DNA from: Planctomyces sp. SH-PL62
GTDB lineage: Bacteria > Planctomycetota > Planctomycetia > Planctomycetales > Planctomycetaceae
Assembly: GCA_945893045.1 (NCBI GenBank)
Contig: CAMDEA010000055.1
Location: 1-46,142, forward strand
Reading direction: 5' to 3'
DNA length: 46,142 nucleotides
Shown: positions 18,301-27,299 of the stretch, in pieces
Position numbering within the stretch: the first letter of the stretch is position 1
Layout: the number at the start of each line of letters is the position of its first letter
The notes under the pieces: model-generated
Databases searched by the model: none
What the model was told of the DNA's origin: nothing
The model's input: only the letters and a program-made list of their open reading frames with translations
Position numbers and translations under genes: made by a program

Positions 18301-19640
18301 GGACATTCTTGTCGGGGCAGGGGACGGATTCCGTCAGCGATCTCGAACAAGTCTCGCTGACTGGTGGAGCCAGCGACAACGTACTCTATGCGGCAGGCTT
18401 CAGCGGGACCGTGACGCTCGATGGCGGAAACGGAAACGACACGATCCAAGGTGGCGATGGTGCGGACTCGCTGGTGGGTGGAAACGGCAACGATTCGATC
18501 TCCGGCCGGGATGGCAATGACATCATCCTGGGAGGCAACGGGACCGATCTGTTGGATGGTGGTGCCGGAGACGACCGAGTCGATGGTGGCAACGGCAGCG
18601 GCGATCAAGTGACCGGCGGCCTTGGGAAAGACACGCTGCTCGGCGGAAACGGTTCCGATGACCTGCTGGTCGAGAGCGCCGATGTGGCGGAGCTCAAGCT
18701 GACGTCGTCGTCGCTCACGGGACTTGGTTCCGATTCGCTGTCTGGTTTCGAGGGAGCTCAGATCACCGGTGGCGCGGGCAATAACAAGATCGACGCCAGT
18801 AAGTTCGCCGCCTCGACCACGCTGACGGGTGGAGCGGGCGATGACTCGTTGCTCGGTGGAACAAAGAGCGGCGTCCTGAATGGCGAGGATGGCAACGACA
18901 CGCTGGTGGGTGGTGCGGGCAACGATACCGTGGACGGCGGAGTCGGCGACGACTTGGTGACCGCGACGGCGAATAACAACGTCACTGTGACCTTCGCCCA
19001 GATTCAAGGTGGCAGGGCATTGGGCACGGACTCGTACACGAACATCGAGAACCTGCAACTGACCGGTGGCGCTGCGGCGAACAAACTCGATGCGACTGGT
19101 TTCGCTGGTAACACGACTCTCGTGGGCATGGCGGGTAATGACACTCTGATCGGCGGCAACGGCAACGACTCGATCGCCGGCGGCGCGGGGAACGATTCGT
19201 TGGTTGGCGGTGACGGCGGAGATTCGATCGCCGGTGAAGCGGGCAACGACGTCGTGAAGGGTGGACTCGGCAACGACACGCTGACTGGCAACGATGGTAA
19301 GGACACGCTCAATGGCGGAGTTGGCAATGATCAACTCGATGGCGGCCTGGGGGACGATGCGCTGTCGGGATTCACCGGCAACGACATGCTGGTCGGCGGA
19401 GCTGGCAAAGACTCGTTGGTGGGTGGCGATGGTGACGACACTCTGCGCGGCGGAGATGAGAACGATGCGTTGATTGGGGGACTGGGGAACGACAACACCG
19501 ATGGGGAATTTGGCGTCGATACCGTCACCGGTGGCGAGGGGAACAACGCCTTGCCGCAAGCGGGTGACACCCTGCCCGGCACGGCTTCGGAAATCAACGA
19601 CGCGCTGACGATCATTGGTTCGTGGATCGACGCTGTGTGA
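15330..19640 (+). CDS. Giant LEPR-XLL protein: thioredoxin-like, cyclophilin, RTX repeats (paralogue 1)
   Basis: 1436 aa from ATG 15330, with AAGGAAGGAAG just upstream. Order: basic N-terminus; [12 protein letters not shown] at 43-52 (LEPR-XLL-type motif); a thioredoxin-like domain about 57-147; a cyclophilin domain about 205-360; linker and beta-rich repeats; RTX calcium-binding nonapeptides (GGxGNDxLxGG) from about 690 to 1410; and a C-terminal EINDALTIIGSWIDAV. The thioredoxin-like part resembles the C-terminal domain of VKOR homologues (YGAxWCPHCxxQxxLFG...YPTW) but reads W78-DVNTT, so both cysteines are lost while the PTW is kept. The cyclophilin keeps FHRV, SFVIQTGD and SQFFI, but Y replaces the family's histidine in LDFNYSIFG. 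Probably exported; function unknown. Confidence 0.85.
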   Translation: MKFSSWLRSWTGFSRAQNHRRSRPGAEHLRACEIAAVHPQVEPLEPRLVLDASTPVDDLVAFAQQLNAAGATLYGAAWDVNTTAQRQLFGDGAQFLPFIEVTNTSHNPNQIATSNNITTYPTWVFADNSRLEGVQSLESLSTQTGIAIPQGFTPGFAPIATQTVLGGSPLMLPIDGFDPNGDDLTYAVTIDNNTAGLSATLRPQVGALRITVAGYGDMLFDTFDDLVPRVTQRIGQLANDSFYSNVIFHRVINSFVIQTGDPTGTGTGSSTLGQFDDQFNTNLQFNRTGLLAMAKQEADDTNDSQFFITEGAQRSLDFNYSIFGVQVEGESIREAISNTATDANNKPVIPVTIQSVDVVQDNENGVVMLSAPVGASGSADITVRVTDAGGNFSEQTFHVIVQPDTINGNNLNSNPFLDEIPRIRTASGQAISFALNAIEAANPSNLPINFYLNQSLLNSNVVTVTPPSNFVGTGSVTVSTGLGNSSVLDSQVVPIEVVRTAQNLTLSAANDPTHNAANDGVADTFLVRVNSSNLLEVSINGKVAQLATGNSVQTLVINGSDDADTLIVDFSNGNPIPFNGLQFNAGAQPIGGHDVLVLKGGSTGNELHNLFNATDGTVSINGAVIIAHFGTESVRDELIVTDRGFQLPSSNDVVTLSDDDTVGNGMSKILFGTTKDFVFTNPTTSLTINGGAGNDSISATGLDSTFPANAKIFFQGETGNDTLNASGANQPFFLLGGVGNDSLVGNASNETFVADAGNDTIVGNGQHDVLSATGLTGNATLTDSLMTGQGIDVLTGIESAFIVAGNTALAFDAHAFSGSVSLTGGNGNDSFIGGNGADVLFGGQGNDTLIGGAGNDSLTGDLGNDRLDGGIGDDSVIDVTNSNVTVTATQIQWGRLLGTDTYQNIDGIQITGDFSGNKFDLKLFTGNATLFGNGGADTLIGGSGNDFLSGDLGNDFLTGGLGDDTLTGGIGLDRLIESADVSWTLAESLTGTFLSGQGTDSVSDLEQVSLTGGASDNVLYAAGFSGTVTLDGGNGNDTIQGGDGADSLVGGNGNDSISGRDGNDIILGGNGTDLLDGGAGDDRVDGGNGSGDQVTGGLGKDTLLGGNGSDDLLVESADVAELKLTSSSLTGLGSDSLSGFEGAQITGGAGNNKIDASKFAASTTLTGGAGDDSLLGGTKSGVLNGEDGNDTLVGGAGNDTVDGGVGDDLVTATANNNVTVTFAQIQGGRALGTDSYTNIENLQLTGGAAANKLDATGFAGNTTLVGMAGNDTLIGGNGNDSIAGGAGNDSLVGGDGGDSIAGEAGNDVVKGGLGNDTLTGNDGKDTLNGGVGNDQLDGGLGDDALSGFTGNDMLVGGAGKDSLVGGDGDDTLRGGDENDALIGGLGNDNTDGEFGVDTVTGGEGNNALPQAGDTLPGTASEINDALTIIGSWIDAV

Positions 19641-19659
19641 GAAAGGAAACAGGTTTGGC

Positions 19660-19784
19660 GAGCGGGGCGGCGTCAGCCCAATGGCACTCACTTTGGAAGG
19701 TAGCAGGCACATTCCATGTGCCGTCCGCCTGAGAAACGCCGACGGCACATGGAATGTGCCTGCTACATTGACGCCGCCCCGCTC
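19660..19784. repeat. Nested inverted repeat between the giant paralogues, copy F
   Basis: Outer arms GAGCGGGGCGGCGTC (19660-19674) and its reverse complement (19770-19784) enclose a REP-like pair. That pair runs from GTAG at 19700 to CTAC at 19766, with perfect 26-bp arms 19700-19725/19741-19766 and a 15-nt loop. Each inner arm is a hairpin, GGCACA-TTCCA-TGTGCC. It lies in the 276-bp gap between two tandem genes, where it may reduce read-through. Confidence 0.75.
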
Positions 19785-19916
19785 ACCTGTCGTATTCGCG
19801 GCCGCGTGAAAAACAGGGGGATTTCCCGTTCCTTGCCCCTCCCCTGAGTCATTACAAGAACGCCCCTCGCACGGGGTCAAATTGAGGGCGGGCCGCCCAG
19901 AGAAGGATTTGTTCGC

Positions 19917-22900
19917 ATGAGACTGACATCCTGGTTATCGAGTTGGACTCGATGGCTGGCCGCTCCGCGTCATGGCCGAAAAACGAAGGAACGAAATCGG
20001 GGCCGCGCCTTCCGAATGGCGGACTTCGCCCGGACGACCGCGCCTCTGGAAACGCTCGAACCGCGGCTGGTGCTGGACGGCACGCTGGCCAATGACTTGG
20101 CCGCATTCGCGAATGTGTTGCGAGCGAATGGTGTGACGCTGTTCGGCGCAGCTTGGGACTCGACCACGACCGCCCAACGACAACTCTTTGGCGATGGCAG
20201 CCAGTTCCTGAACTTTGTCGAAGTCACCAACCCCAATCACACGTTCAACACAATCGCGACCGAGAACAACATCACGACTACCTCGCCCACATGGATCTTT
20301 TCGGATGGATCGCGACTCACGGGGACGCAAACGCTGGAGGCTTTGGCTCTCCAGTTGTCGATCGTGGTGCCAACGATCCCCAACGCGATTCCACAAGGTT
20401 TCACGCCGGGCCTGGTTCCCATCGCGACGCAGACCCTGCTGGCCGGTTCGCCGCTGCTGATTCCGTTGGATGGCTTCGATCCCAACAACGACAACCTGAC
20501 CTATACGATCACGTTGACCAACAACACGGCGAACCTGACGGCCACGCAGCGGCCGCGGAACGGAGCCTTGAATATCTCCGTCGAAGGATACGGGGACATC
20601 CTGATCGACACGTTCGACGACCTCACCCCGCGCGTCACCGATCACATCAAGCAACTCGCCAACGACGGCTTCTACGACGGTGTCATCTTCCATCGCGTCC
20701 TCAACAACTTCGTGATTCAAGGGGGCGATCCGACTGGCACTGGCAGCGGTGGCTCGACGTTGGGAGACTTCGACGATCAATTCAACGTCGATTTGCAGCA
20801 CAATCGCACCGGCCTGATCTCAATGGCTAAGACGACCGACGACACGAACGACTCGCAATTCTTCATCACCGAGGGACCGCAGCGGCATCTCGATTTTCAG
20901 CATTCGATCTTCGGCCTCGTGGTTGAAGGAGAGTCGGTGCGCGACGCGATCAGCAACACGGCGGCCAACGCCAACGGGGTGCCCACTTTCACGGTCACCA
21001 TGCAGTCGGTGGATGTCGTCGCCGACAACGAGAACTCCGTGCTGATGCTCAAGGTTCCCAACGGAGCCACCGTCGGCGCGGATGTCCGAGTGCGCGTCAC
21101 CGACTCCAACGGAAACTTTTCCGAGCAGACATTCCACGTCGACGTCCAGGCGGATACGACCTCCTCGAATCCGTTCCTCGATGACATTCCGCTGATCCGC
21201 ACGCTGCAAAACCATCCGATCTCGTTCACGGTGCATGGCACGGACGCGGACGGTCAAGTGCCGCTGTATTTGGATCAAGACACTTTGGCCAGTAACAACT
21301 TGGCGGTCCCCTACACGACAAACCCTGCCAATCTGTCGTACTTGGTCGATTTCAATAGTGGCCTGACCACCGTCACACCGGTCAGCACGTTTGTGGGCAA
21401 CGAACAGATCACGATCGCCACCGGCGTCAGAGCTGCCGCCATCGATTACGAGGTCGTGCCGATTGAAGTGGTCGCTTCCGCAACCGACCTGACGTTGTCC
21501 GCGCACAATGATTCGCGGCACGGCCAGCCCAATAGCGAGATTGCCGACGCCGCCGATGATGGCCAGGCCGATACGTTTTCGGTGCGGCTCGTCAACATCG
21601 AAGGGACGACGCGCAAGGCCATCGAAGTGTCGATCAACGGCCGGGTCGCGCAGCTGGCGGACACCGACAGCGTGCAGGCACTCGTCATCAACGGCTCGAA
21701 CGACACCGACACGCTGACGGTGGATTTCATCAACGGCGATCCGTTCTCGGCGGGCGGCCTCCAATTCAACGGCGGCAGTCAGGCCAACGGCGGCAAAGAT
21801 CAGTTGATCGTGAGGAACTACGCCGGTCAGTTGTTGACCTACTCGCTGAGCACGGCCCATGACGGCACGCTCTTGGACACCACGGCCGATGGCACCCGCG
21901 CGCTTGTGACCTTCACCGGCTTGGAGTCGGTCAGCGATTCGTTGACCTCCACCAACCGCAGCGTGCAGTTCGCGGCGACGGGGGGCAGCGCGGTACTCGC
22001 GGTCGATACGGCGGTGGCCGGACAATTGAAATTGGATTTCGGCGCGGATCTGGGGCTGAGTTTCAAAGCTCCGACGAATGCCATCACGATCAACGGCTCG
22101 GAAGGGAACGACTCGCTGACGGTCGATTTCGCCAACGGCATTCCCATTCCCGTCGGCAAGCTGCAATTCAACGGCCTCAGTCAGGCCGGCGGCGGTCAGG
22201 ATCAGTTGCTGTTGAATAACGGCACCGCGCCGTCGATTGAGTACGCGCTGACCGGCGCTCAATCCGGTTCGTTCTCGGCAAACACCACCAACTACATCAA
22301 CTTCACGGGGCTTGAAGCGATCAACGACTCGCTGACGCCAGCTACCAACAACGGGATGAATCGCACTGTGCAGTACTCGCCCGACGGGCAAAGCGCGGTG
22401 CTGTCGGTTGAGTCCACCGTCGGGACCGGCAAACTGAAACTGCAATTCGGCACGGACCTGAGCCTCAGCCTCTCGTCGCCGATCAAAGCGCCCACCAGCG
22501 CGGGGACCAATGCACCGATCGGTTCTCTGACCGTCATCGGCGGAGCAGGTGCTGACACGTTGACGGTCAGTTACGCCAACGGCAGCCCGATCGCGCCAGG
22601 CGGAGTGGTCTTCCAAGGAGGAACTCAGCCTGCCACCGGAATCAACAATCGCGACCAACTGGTCGTCACGGGGACCACGGCGGCGACGATCCTGCACACC
22701 GTGACCAACGAGACCGACGGTGCGATCGCCGTCAACGGAGCGGCCGTGATCGCCTACAGCGGCACCGAGTCGGTTGTGGACGAAGTGGTGGTCACCGATC
22801 GCGGATTTCAATTTGGCGCGAACCCCGACACCGTTGTCATGTCGGACGATGGCCTCGCCAACAACGGCCAATCGAAGCTGACCTACGGAGCCAAAGAGTT

Positions 22901-25217
22901 CTTGTTCGCGAATTCAACCAACTCGCTGGTGATCAACGGCGGCAACGGAAACGACATGCTCATTGCGGTGGGTCTGGATTCGAGCTTTCCCGCTGGCGCG
23001 AATCTGTTCCTGCAAGGCGAGCTCGGTAACGACACGATCGACACCTCGGCGGCCAGTCGCGCGTTTGTGATGGTGGGGGGCGACGGAAACGACGTCCTCT
23101 CCGGCAACGACAGCGACGAAGTGATCGCGATGGATGCCGGCAACGACATCATCAACGGCAACGGCGGCACCGATCGCATCGTCGCCATGAACTTGAAAGG
23201 CGCGGTCACGCTCAACAACACGCTGCTGAGCAACACACTGGTCGGCGGCTTGGGTGCGGACAGCATCAGCGGCATTGAAGAAGCTCAGCTTTCGGCGGGA
23301 ACGCTCGCGGCGCAGATCAATGCCAAAGACTTCTCCGGCGTGGTGACGCTGACGGGTGGCAACGGCAATGATTCGCTGACCGGCACGGCCAATGCCGACG
23401 TGATCAACGGCGGACTCGGTAACGATACGATCAAAGCCGGAGGCGGAAACGACAGCGTGTCCGGCGGCGCGGGGAACGATTCGATCGATGGTGAAGCGGG
23501 GGACGATTTCCTCAGCGAGACCACCACGGGCAACGCCAACATCACTGTCACCACGGCTCTGGTCCAAGGGGGCGTACCACTCGGAACCGACAAGTATCTC
23601 AGCATCGCGTCGATGCAGTTCACCGGGGGCGCGCTGGCGAACAAGATCGACACGAAACTCTTCTTGGGCAACGTGACGTTGCTCGGCGGCGAAGGTGCCG
23701 ACACGCTGATCTCTGGGAATGGCAACGACCGCCTGCAAGGTCAGGGCGGCAACGATGTCCTCACCGGTGGAGCGGGCGACGATCTCCTCGATGGTGGTAG
23801 CGGCGACGTAGACCGCCTTATTGAAGTCTTCGACACGAGCTGGCTGTTGACCGACACCACGTTGTCTGGGCGCGGCAATGACACTCTGAATTCGTTTGAA
23901 CAAGCCTCACTGACGGGCGGAGCGGGCAGCAATACGCTCGACGCGCGGAACTACACCGGCAATGCGACGCTGGATGGCGGGGCGGGCGGTGACACGATCT
24001 TCGGCGGCACGGGCGGCAGTTCGTTGCTGGGCAATGCCGGCCACGACTTGCTCGTCGGGAACACGGGCAACGACACGCTGCTGGGAGGGAACGACACCGA
24101 CACGCTGCTGGGCGGCGACGGCGACGACAGCCTCGATGGCGGCGGCGGCAACAATGATCGCGTCACCGGCGGCAACGGTCTCGACAAGCTCAATGGCGGC
24201 GCGGGAGTCGGCGACTGGCTGATTGAATCCAGCAACGCCGCGCTGATCACGCTCACCAAGACCACGCTCAGCGGCATTACTGCGGACATCGACACGGTGA
24301 CGGGTTTTGAAGTCGTGATGCTGACCGCCGGCGACGGCGATAACACCATAGACGCTGCCACGTTCACTGGCTCCGTCAGCCTGACCGGCGGCGGCGGTAA
24401 CGATGCTCTGTTGGCCGGCACGGTTGCCTCGACGCTCATCGGCGGCACCGGCAACGACACTCTGACGGGCGGCAAGGCCAACGACTCGTTGGTCGGCGGG
24501 GACGACAACGACCTGATCCTCGAAACCGGCAACGGCAGCATCACGGCGACGATCAATGCCACGACAACGGTGACTCAGCTTGTCGGCGGCGCGGTCTTCG
24601 GAACGGATACCTACACCGGTATCGAAGCGGTGCGATTGACCGGCGGGGTGGCCGCCAATCGCTTCGACCTCAAGTTGTTCGCGGGGCCGGTGACGCTCGA
24701 CGGTGGCCTGGGAAATGACTCGCTGACCGGCACCGCGGTCAACGACGTCCTGGTCGGTGGAGACGGCAACGATTCGTTGGTCGGCAACGCTGGGCTCGAC
24801 ACGCTGACGGGTAACTTCGGCAACGATGTTCTCAAGGGAGGACTCGACAACGACAACCTGTCAGGCGGCCTGGGGAACGACACGCTCAACGGCGGCGACG
24901 GCAATGACACGCTAGATGGCGGCGACGGCAATGATGGGCTGTCCGGTTTCCTCGGCGACGACTTGTTGATGGGCGGCATCGGCACCGACTCAATGGTCGG
25001 TGGTGCCGGCAATGACACACTCTTCGGTGGCGGCGACAAGGATTCCATGATCGGCGGCCAAGGGATCGACAGCGTCAACGGCGAGGACGGGATCGACACG
25101 GTCACGGCCGGTGCGGGAAACAATGCTCCGCTGGATCTGGACGACGTCGTCGTTGATCCAGTCGCCGAGATCAACAACGCCATGAAGATCGTCGCCACAT
25201 GGATCGACGCCGTGTGA
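19917..25217 (+). CDS. Giant LEPR-XLL protein: thioredoxin-like, cyclophilin, RTX repeats (paralogue 2)
   Basis: 1766 aa from ATG 19917 with AGAAGGA nine bases upstream. It is colinear with the preceding gene: basic N-terminus, [12 protein letters not shown] near 46-56, thioredoxin-like domain about 60-145 with W80-DSTTT in place of WCPHC and PTW kept, cyclophilin about 218-365, RTX region from about 1005 to 1735, and C-terminal [16 protein letters not shown]. The cyclophilin looks more intact than in paralogue 1: [17 protein letters not shown], and histidine kept in LDFQHSIFG. It is about 330 aa longer, mainly through extra copies of a beta-rich module between the cyclophilin and RTX parts. 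A tandem duplication followed by divergence explains the pair. Export by type I secretion is plausible but not shown. Confidence 0.85.
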   Translation: MRLTSWLSSWTRWLAAPRHGRKTKERNRGRAFRMADFARTTAPLETLEPRLVLDGTLANDLAAFANVLRANGVTLFGAAWDSTTTAQRQLFGDGSQFLNFVEVTNPNHTFNTIATENNITTTSPTWIFSDGSRLTGTQTLEALALQLSIVVPTIPNAIPQGFTPGLVPIATQTLLAGSPLLIPLDGFDPNNDNLTYTITLTNNTANLTATQRPRNGALNISVEGYGDILIDTFDDLTPRVTDHIKQLANDGFYDGVIFHRVLNNFVIQGGDPTGTGSGGSTLGDFDDQFNVDLQHNRTGLISMAKTTDDTNDSQFFITEGPQRHLDFQHSIFGLVVEGESVRDAISNTAANANGVPTFTVTMQSVDVVADNENSVLMLKVPNGATVGADVRVRVTDSNGNFSEQTFHVDVQADTTSSNPFLDDIPLIRTLQNHPISFTVHGTDADGQVPLYLDQDTLASNNLAVPYTTNPANLSYLVDFNSGLTTVTPVSTFVGNEQITIATGVRAAAIDYEVVPIEVVASATDLTLSAHNDSRHGQPNSEIADAADDGQADTFSVRLVNIEGTTRKAIEVSINGRVAQLADTDSVQALVINGSNDTDTLTVDFINGDPFSAGGLQFNGGSQANGGKDQLIVRNYAGQLLTYSLSTAHDGTLLDTTADGTRALVTFTGLESVSDSLTSTNRSVQFAATGGSAVLAVDTAVAGQLKLDFGADLGLSFKAPTNAITINGSEGNDSLTVDFANGIPIPVGKLQFNGLSQAGGGQDQLLLNNGTAPSIEYALTGAQSGSFSANTTNYINFTGLEAINDSLTPATNNGMNRTVQYSPDGQSAVLSVESTVGTGKLKLQFGTDLSLSLSSPIKAPTSAGTNAPIGSLTVIGGAGADTLTVSYANGSPIAPGGVVFQGGTQPATGINNRDQLVVTGTTAATILHTVTNETDGAIAVNGAAVIAYSGTESVVDEVVVTDRGFQFGANPDTVVMSDDGLANNGQSKLTYGAKEFLFANSTNSLVINGGNGNDMLIAVGLDSSFPAGANLFLQGELGNDTIDTSAASRAFVMVGGDGNDVLSGNDSDEVIAMDAGNDIINGNGGTDRIVAMNLKGAVTLNNTLLSNTLVGGLGADSISGIEEAQLSAGTLAAQINAKDFSGVVTLTGGNGNDSLTGTANADVINGGLGNDTIKAGGGNDSVSGGAGNDSIDGEAGDDFLSETTTGNANITVTTALVQGGVPLGTDKYLSIASMQFTGGALANKIDTKLFLGNVTLLGGEGADTLISGNGNDRLQGQGGNDVLTGGAGDDLLDGGSGDVDRLIEVFDTSWLLTDTTLSGRGNDTLNSFEQASLTGGAGSNTLDARNYTGNATLDGGAGGDTIFGGTGGSSLLGNAGHDLLVGNTGNDTLLGGNDTDTLLGGDGDDSLDGGGGNNDRVTGGNGLDKLNGGAGVGDWLIESSNAALITLTKTTLSGITADIDTVTGFEVVMLTAGDGDNTIDAATFTGSVSLTGGGGNDALLAGTVASTLIGGTGNDTLTGGKANDSLVGGDDNDLILETGNGSITATINATTTVTQLVGGAVFGTDTYTGIEAVRLTGGVAANRFDLKLFAGPVTLDGGLGNDSLTGTAVNDVLVGGDGNDSLVGNAGLDTLTGNFGNDVLKGGLDNDNLSGGLGNDTLNGGDGNDTLDGGDGNDGLSGFLGDDLLMGGIGTDSMVGGAGNDTLFGGGDKDSMIGGQGIDSVNGEDGIDTVTAGAGNNAPLDLDDVVVDPVAEINNAMKIVATWIDAV

Positions 25218-25245
25218 GTGCTGAGTGAGCATTCGCAAAAAGAAA

Positions 25246-25279
25246 AACGGCCGTGGTCGGTAAGCCGACCACGGCCGTT
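25246..25279. terminator. Strong bidirectional terminator
   Basis: AACGGCCGTGGTCGG (25246-25260), loop TAAG, and its perfect 15-bp complement (25265-25279). On the minus strand the hairpin is followed by TTTTTCTTTTT, so it ends the porin transcript; on the plus strand GGTTTTC follows, weaker. It separates the convergent giant gene and the porin. Confidence 0.9.
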
Positions 25280-25307
25280 GGTTTTCTGTCACACTCGGAT
25301 CGACTCG

Positions 25308-26756
25308 TTAGAACTTGAGGATGGCGTCGATGCCGAAGATATCCTCGTTGAAGGGCGAGACATCATTGCCCGGAGCCCAGTTGTGCCGCATTTCGGGTCG
25401 CACAACAACATTCGGCGTCACTTGGTAGTTCACACCGTATGTGAACGTGTTGTGTGAGGTGCCGTCCGCCTTGTACCACTCGTAGCGAGTTCCCGCTTTC
25501 GCCTTATCCGTGAGTTGATAGAAGGCGTAGTTGATGAATCCGGTCGAATCGCCAGCGGTTCCACCAGCGGTGAAGTCCACCGGGTTGTTGGTTTGCAGCA
25601 CGTCGAATTGGTGAACCGTCATCAGCTTATCAGTCCATTTCTGAGACACGATGAAGCTGTTGATCGCTCCGTTGCCACGCAGGCCGAACTCGCCAATGGC
25701 GGCCGAATAGACCAGGGTGGTTTTGTCGCTGGCGGCATACGTCGCACCGATGATCGCGTTGCTGCCCTTCATGTTCTGGTCGAAGCCGGTATCCCAACCG
25801 AGTGTCCAGCCGCCGATGACGGTCAGCTTGTCGTTGACTTTGTAGGTCGCCAACGCACCGGTGTGAGTGAACGGTTCGCTGTTGTAGAAGGTGAGTTGCT
25901 TACTGAAGAAGAAGTTGTCCGGCGTCGTGACGACTTCGTATCCAACCGGCGTGTAGAAGTGACCGGCTTTGACCGAGAGGTTGCCCATCGCCACTTCACC
26001 GTACAACTGGGGCATCGCCCATTCGTAGGGACCGTGCTGGTTCGGATCGCCGGCGCCGCCCCAGCCGTTGAGGAAATCAAACTTGCCGGCTCGGTTGCCG
26101 AACGCCTGCGTGTCGTTGCCGTCCACACCGTAGATCAGGTCGGCACGATAACCCCAGCCAACTCCATTGCTGCCATCGGCCACTTTGGCGATGTACATGT
26201 AAAGTTGGTTGATGTTGAGATTGTTGTGCTCGCGTTGATTCAACGCCGCACCGTTGCCCGTGAAGGCTCCGTCCGGATCGGTCGAGTATCCCATCGCCAA
26301 CCAGCCGGCGATGGTGATGCCTTTGTCTTTCAGGCAGTTGTGTCCGCACTCGTCGTCGAAGAGCGACATGAGCGCCCACGGCTCTTTCTTCTCTTCCGCA
26401 CAGCCATCGCCGTGTGAGAAGAGACCACCGAAGAGGCAGCTTCCTTTCTCACAACCGTCGCTCAGGCAACCAGGCTGGCAGCCGTTCGCACAGCCGGGAG
26501 CGGCCGGAGCACAGCCAGTGGCGCATTGAGCTTGGCCACAGGGCTGGCTGCCCATCTGCTGAAGCTGTTGAGCGAGCCGCTCGCCAGCTCGTTTGTAGAC
26601 GTCATCGCTGCACTGCGGAGTGCAAGCGGGTGCAGGCTTCGCGCAGTTCGCGTCGTCCGCTTTGACGAGTGTGTCCGACGAAACCCCCAGGCTACCGAGC
26701 AGTAGCAGGGCTCCGGCGGATCGACGAATCAGGTCCGAAATCCGGCCGTGTCGCAT
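25308..26756 (-). CDS. Outer-membrane beta-barrel porin with cysteine-rich N-terminus
   Basis: 482 aa from ATG 26756 with a strong AAGGAGAGG site. A signal peptide (about 1-33) is followed by a cysteine-rich stretch, about 38-155, with many spaced cysteines (CAKPAPACTPQC, CGQAQCATGC and similar). Then comes a beta-barrel with alternating strands: ITIAGWLAMGYSTDP, INQLYMYIAK, GWGYRADLIYGVDGND, AGHFYTPVGYEVV, up to the terminal aromatic FGIDAILKF. This matches the planctomycete porin group of the BBP2 outer-membrane barrel family. Role: presumably diffusion of small solutes. The cysteine-rich plug could anchor the barrel by disulfides. It is followed by a perfect terminator. Confidence 0.85.
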   Translation of the reverse strand: MRHGRISDLIRRSAGALLLLGSLGVSSDTLVKADDANCAKPAPACTPQCSDDVYKRAGERLAQQLQQMGSQPCGQAQCATGCAPAAPGCANGCQPGCLSDGCEKGSCLFGGLFSHGDGCAEEKKEPWALMSLFDDECGHNCLKDKGITIAGWLAMGYSTDPDGAFTGNGAALNQREHNNLNINQLYMYIAKVADGSNGVGWGYRADLIYGVDGNDTQAFGNRAGKFDFLNGWGGAGDPNQHGPYEWAMPQLYGEVAMGNLSVKAGHFYTPVGYEVVTTPDNFFFSKQLTFYNSEPFTHTGALATYKVNDKLTVIGGWTLGWDTGFDQNMKGSNAIIGATYAASDKTTLVYSAAIGEFGLRGNGAINSFIVSQKWTDKLMTVHQFDVLQTNNPVDFTAGGTAGDSTGFINYAFYQLTDKAKAGTRYEWYKADGTSHNTFTYGVNYQVTPNVVVRPEMRHNWAPGNDVSPFNEDIFGIDAILKF

Positions 26757-27299
26757 GGTCCTCTCCTTAGATCATTGTCTGAGTGTGGGTATTTCCAATT
26801 GCGACGATCCGCCGGGGGAACCGGTAAAGATCGCCTCCACGATTTGAGTCGTGTCACTCGGCTGTTCCCCAAAGAATTGGGAAACCAGGCGAACTCCACG
26901 AACTCCGACCAGTCCTTTGAGTGAGCGCCCTCGGGACAGGTCATCCGTCGCTTCTTATCGGAATCGTTAGATCGCGATTCCACGCAGCCGCCCCCACTTG
27001 TCAGAACCTTCGGAGTTCTCAGCATTCCTCCGACTGACGAAGTTTCCGCGACCCGCAAACTCTCTGTCGCGAGCACGCCGAGCACGGCGTGCGGCAGAAA
27101 GTGCGACCGATATCTTCTGCGCGTGCCATTCCCGCACCGCGATCGGCCAACCTTGCCGATCCGCGATTGCCAAAGCGTCGTCGCTGACGTCACGTCCGAC
27201 GTGGAGAACCACAACGCGGTCCAACGCCATTGCCGTCAACCATCCCCAGAATCCCAAACAACGTCTGAGGGAGTTTTCCGGTCGTGCCGAGCGTTTCAG
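26757..27299. other. Gene-poor interval upstream of the porin
   Basis: 543 bp with no gene I can support. The only sizeable frame (minus strand 26967-27257) has no family resemblance or good start site. A small hairpin-like stretch lies near 27066-27086 (GCACGCCGAGCACGGCGTGC). The porin promoter must lie here on the minus strand, but no clear -35/-10 pair stands out. Confidence 0.4.

Noticed and set aside
15339..22871. Very long open frames antisense to the giant RTX genes (minus strand 15339-17213, 17817-19880, 20820-22871)
   Set aside because: They mirror repetitive, GC-rich codons of the plus-strand genes, have biased low-complexity composition, no signal peptides or domains and no convincing ribosome-binding sites. 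The plus strand carries clear motifs throughout.
26967..27257. A 96-codon minus-strand frame between the porin and DUF1501
   Set aside because: It is isolated and has no recognisable family and no good ribosome-binding site; left as intergenic.
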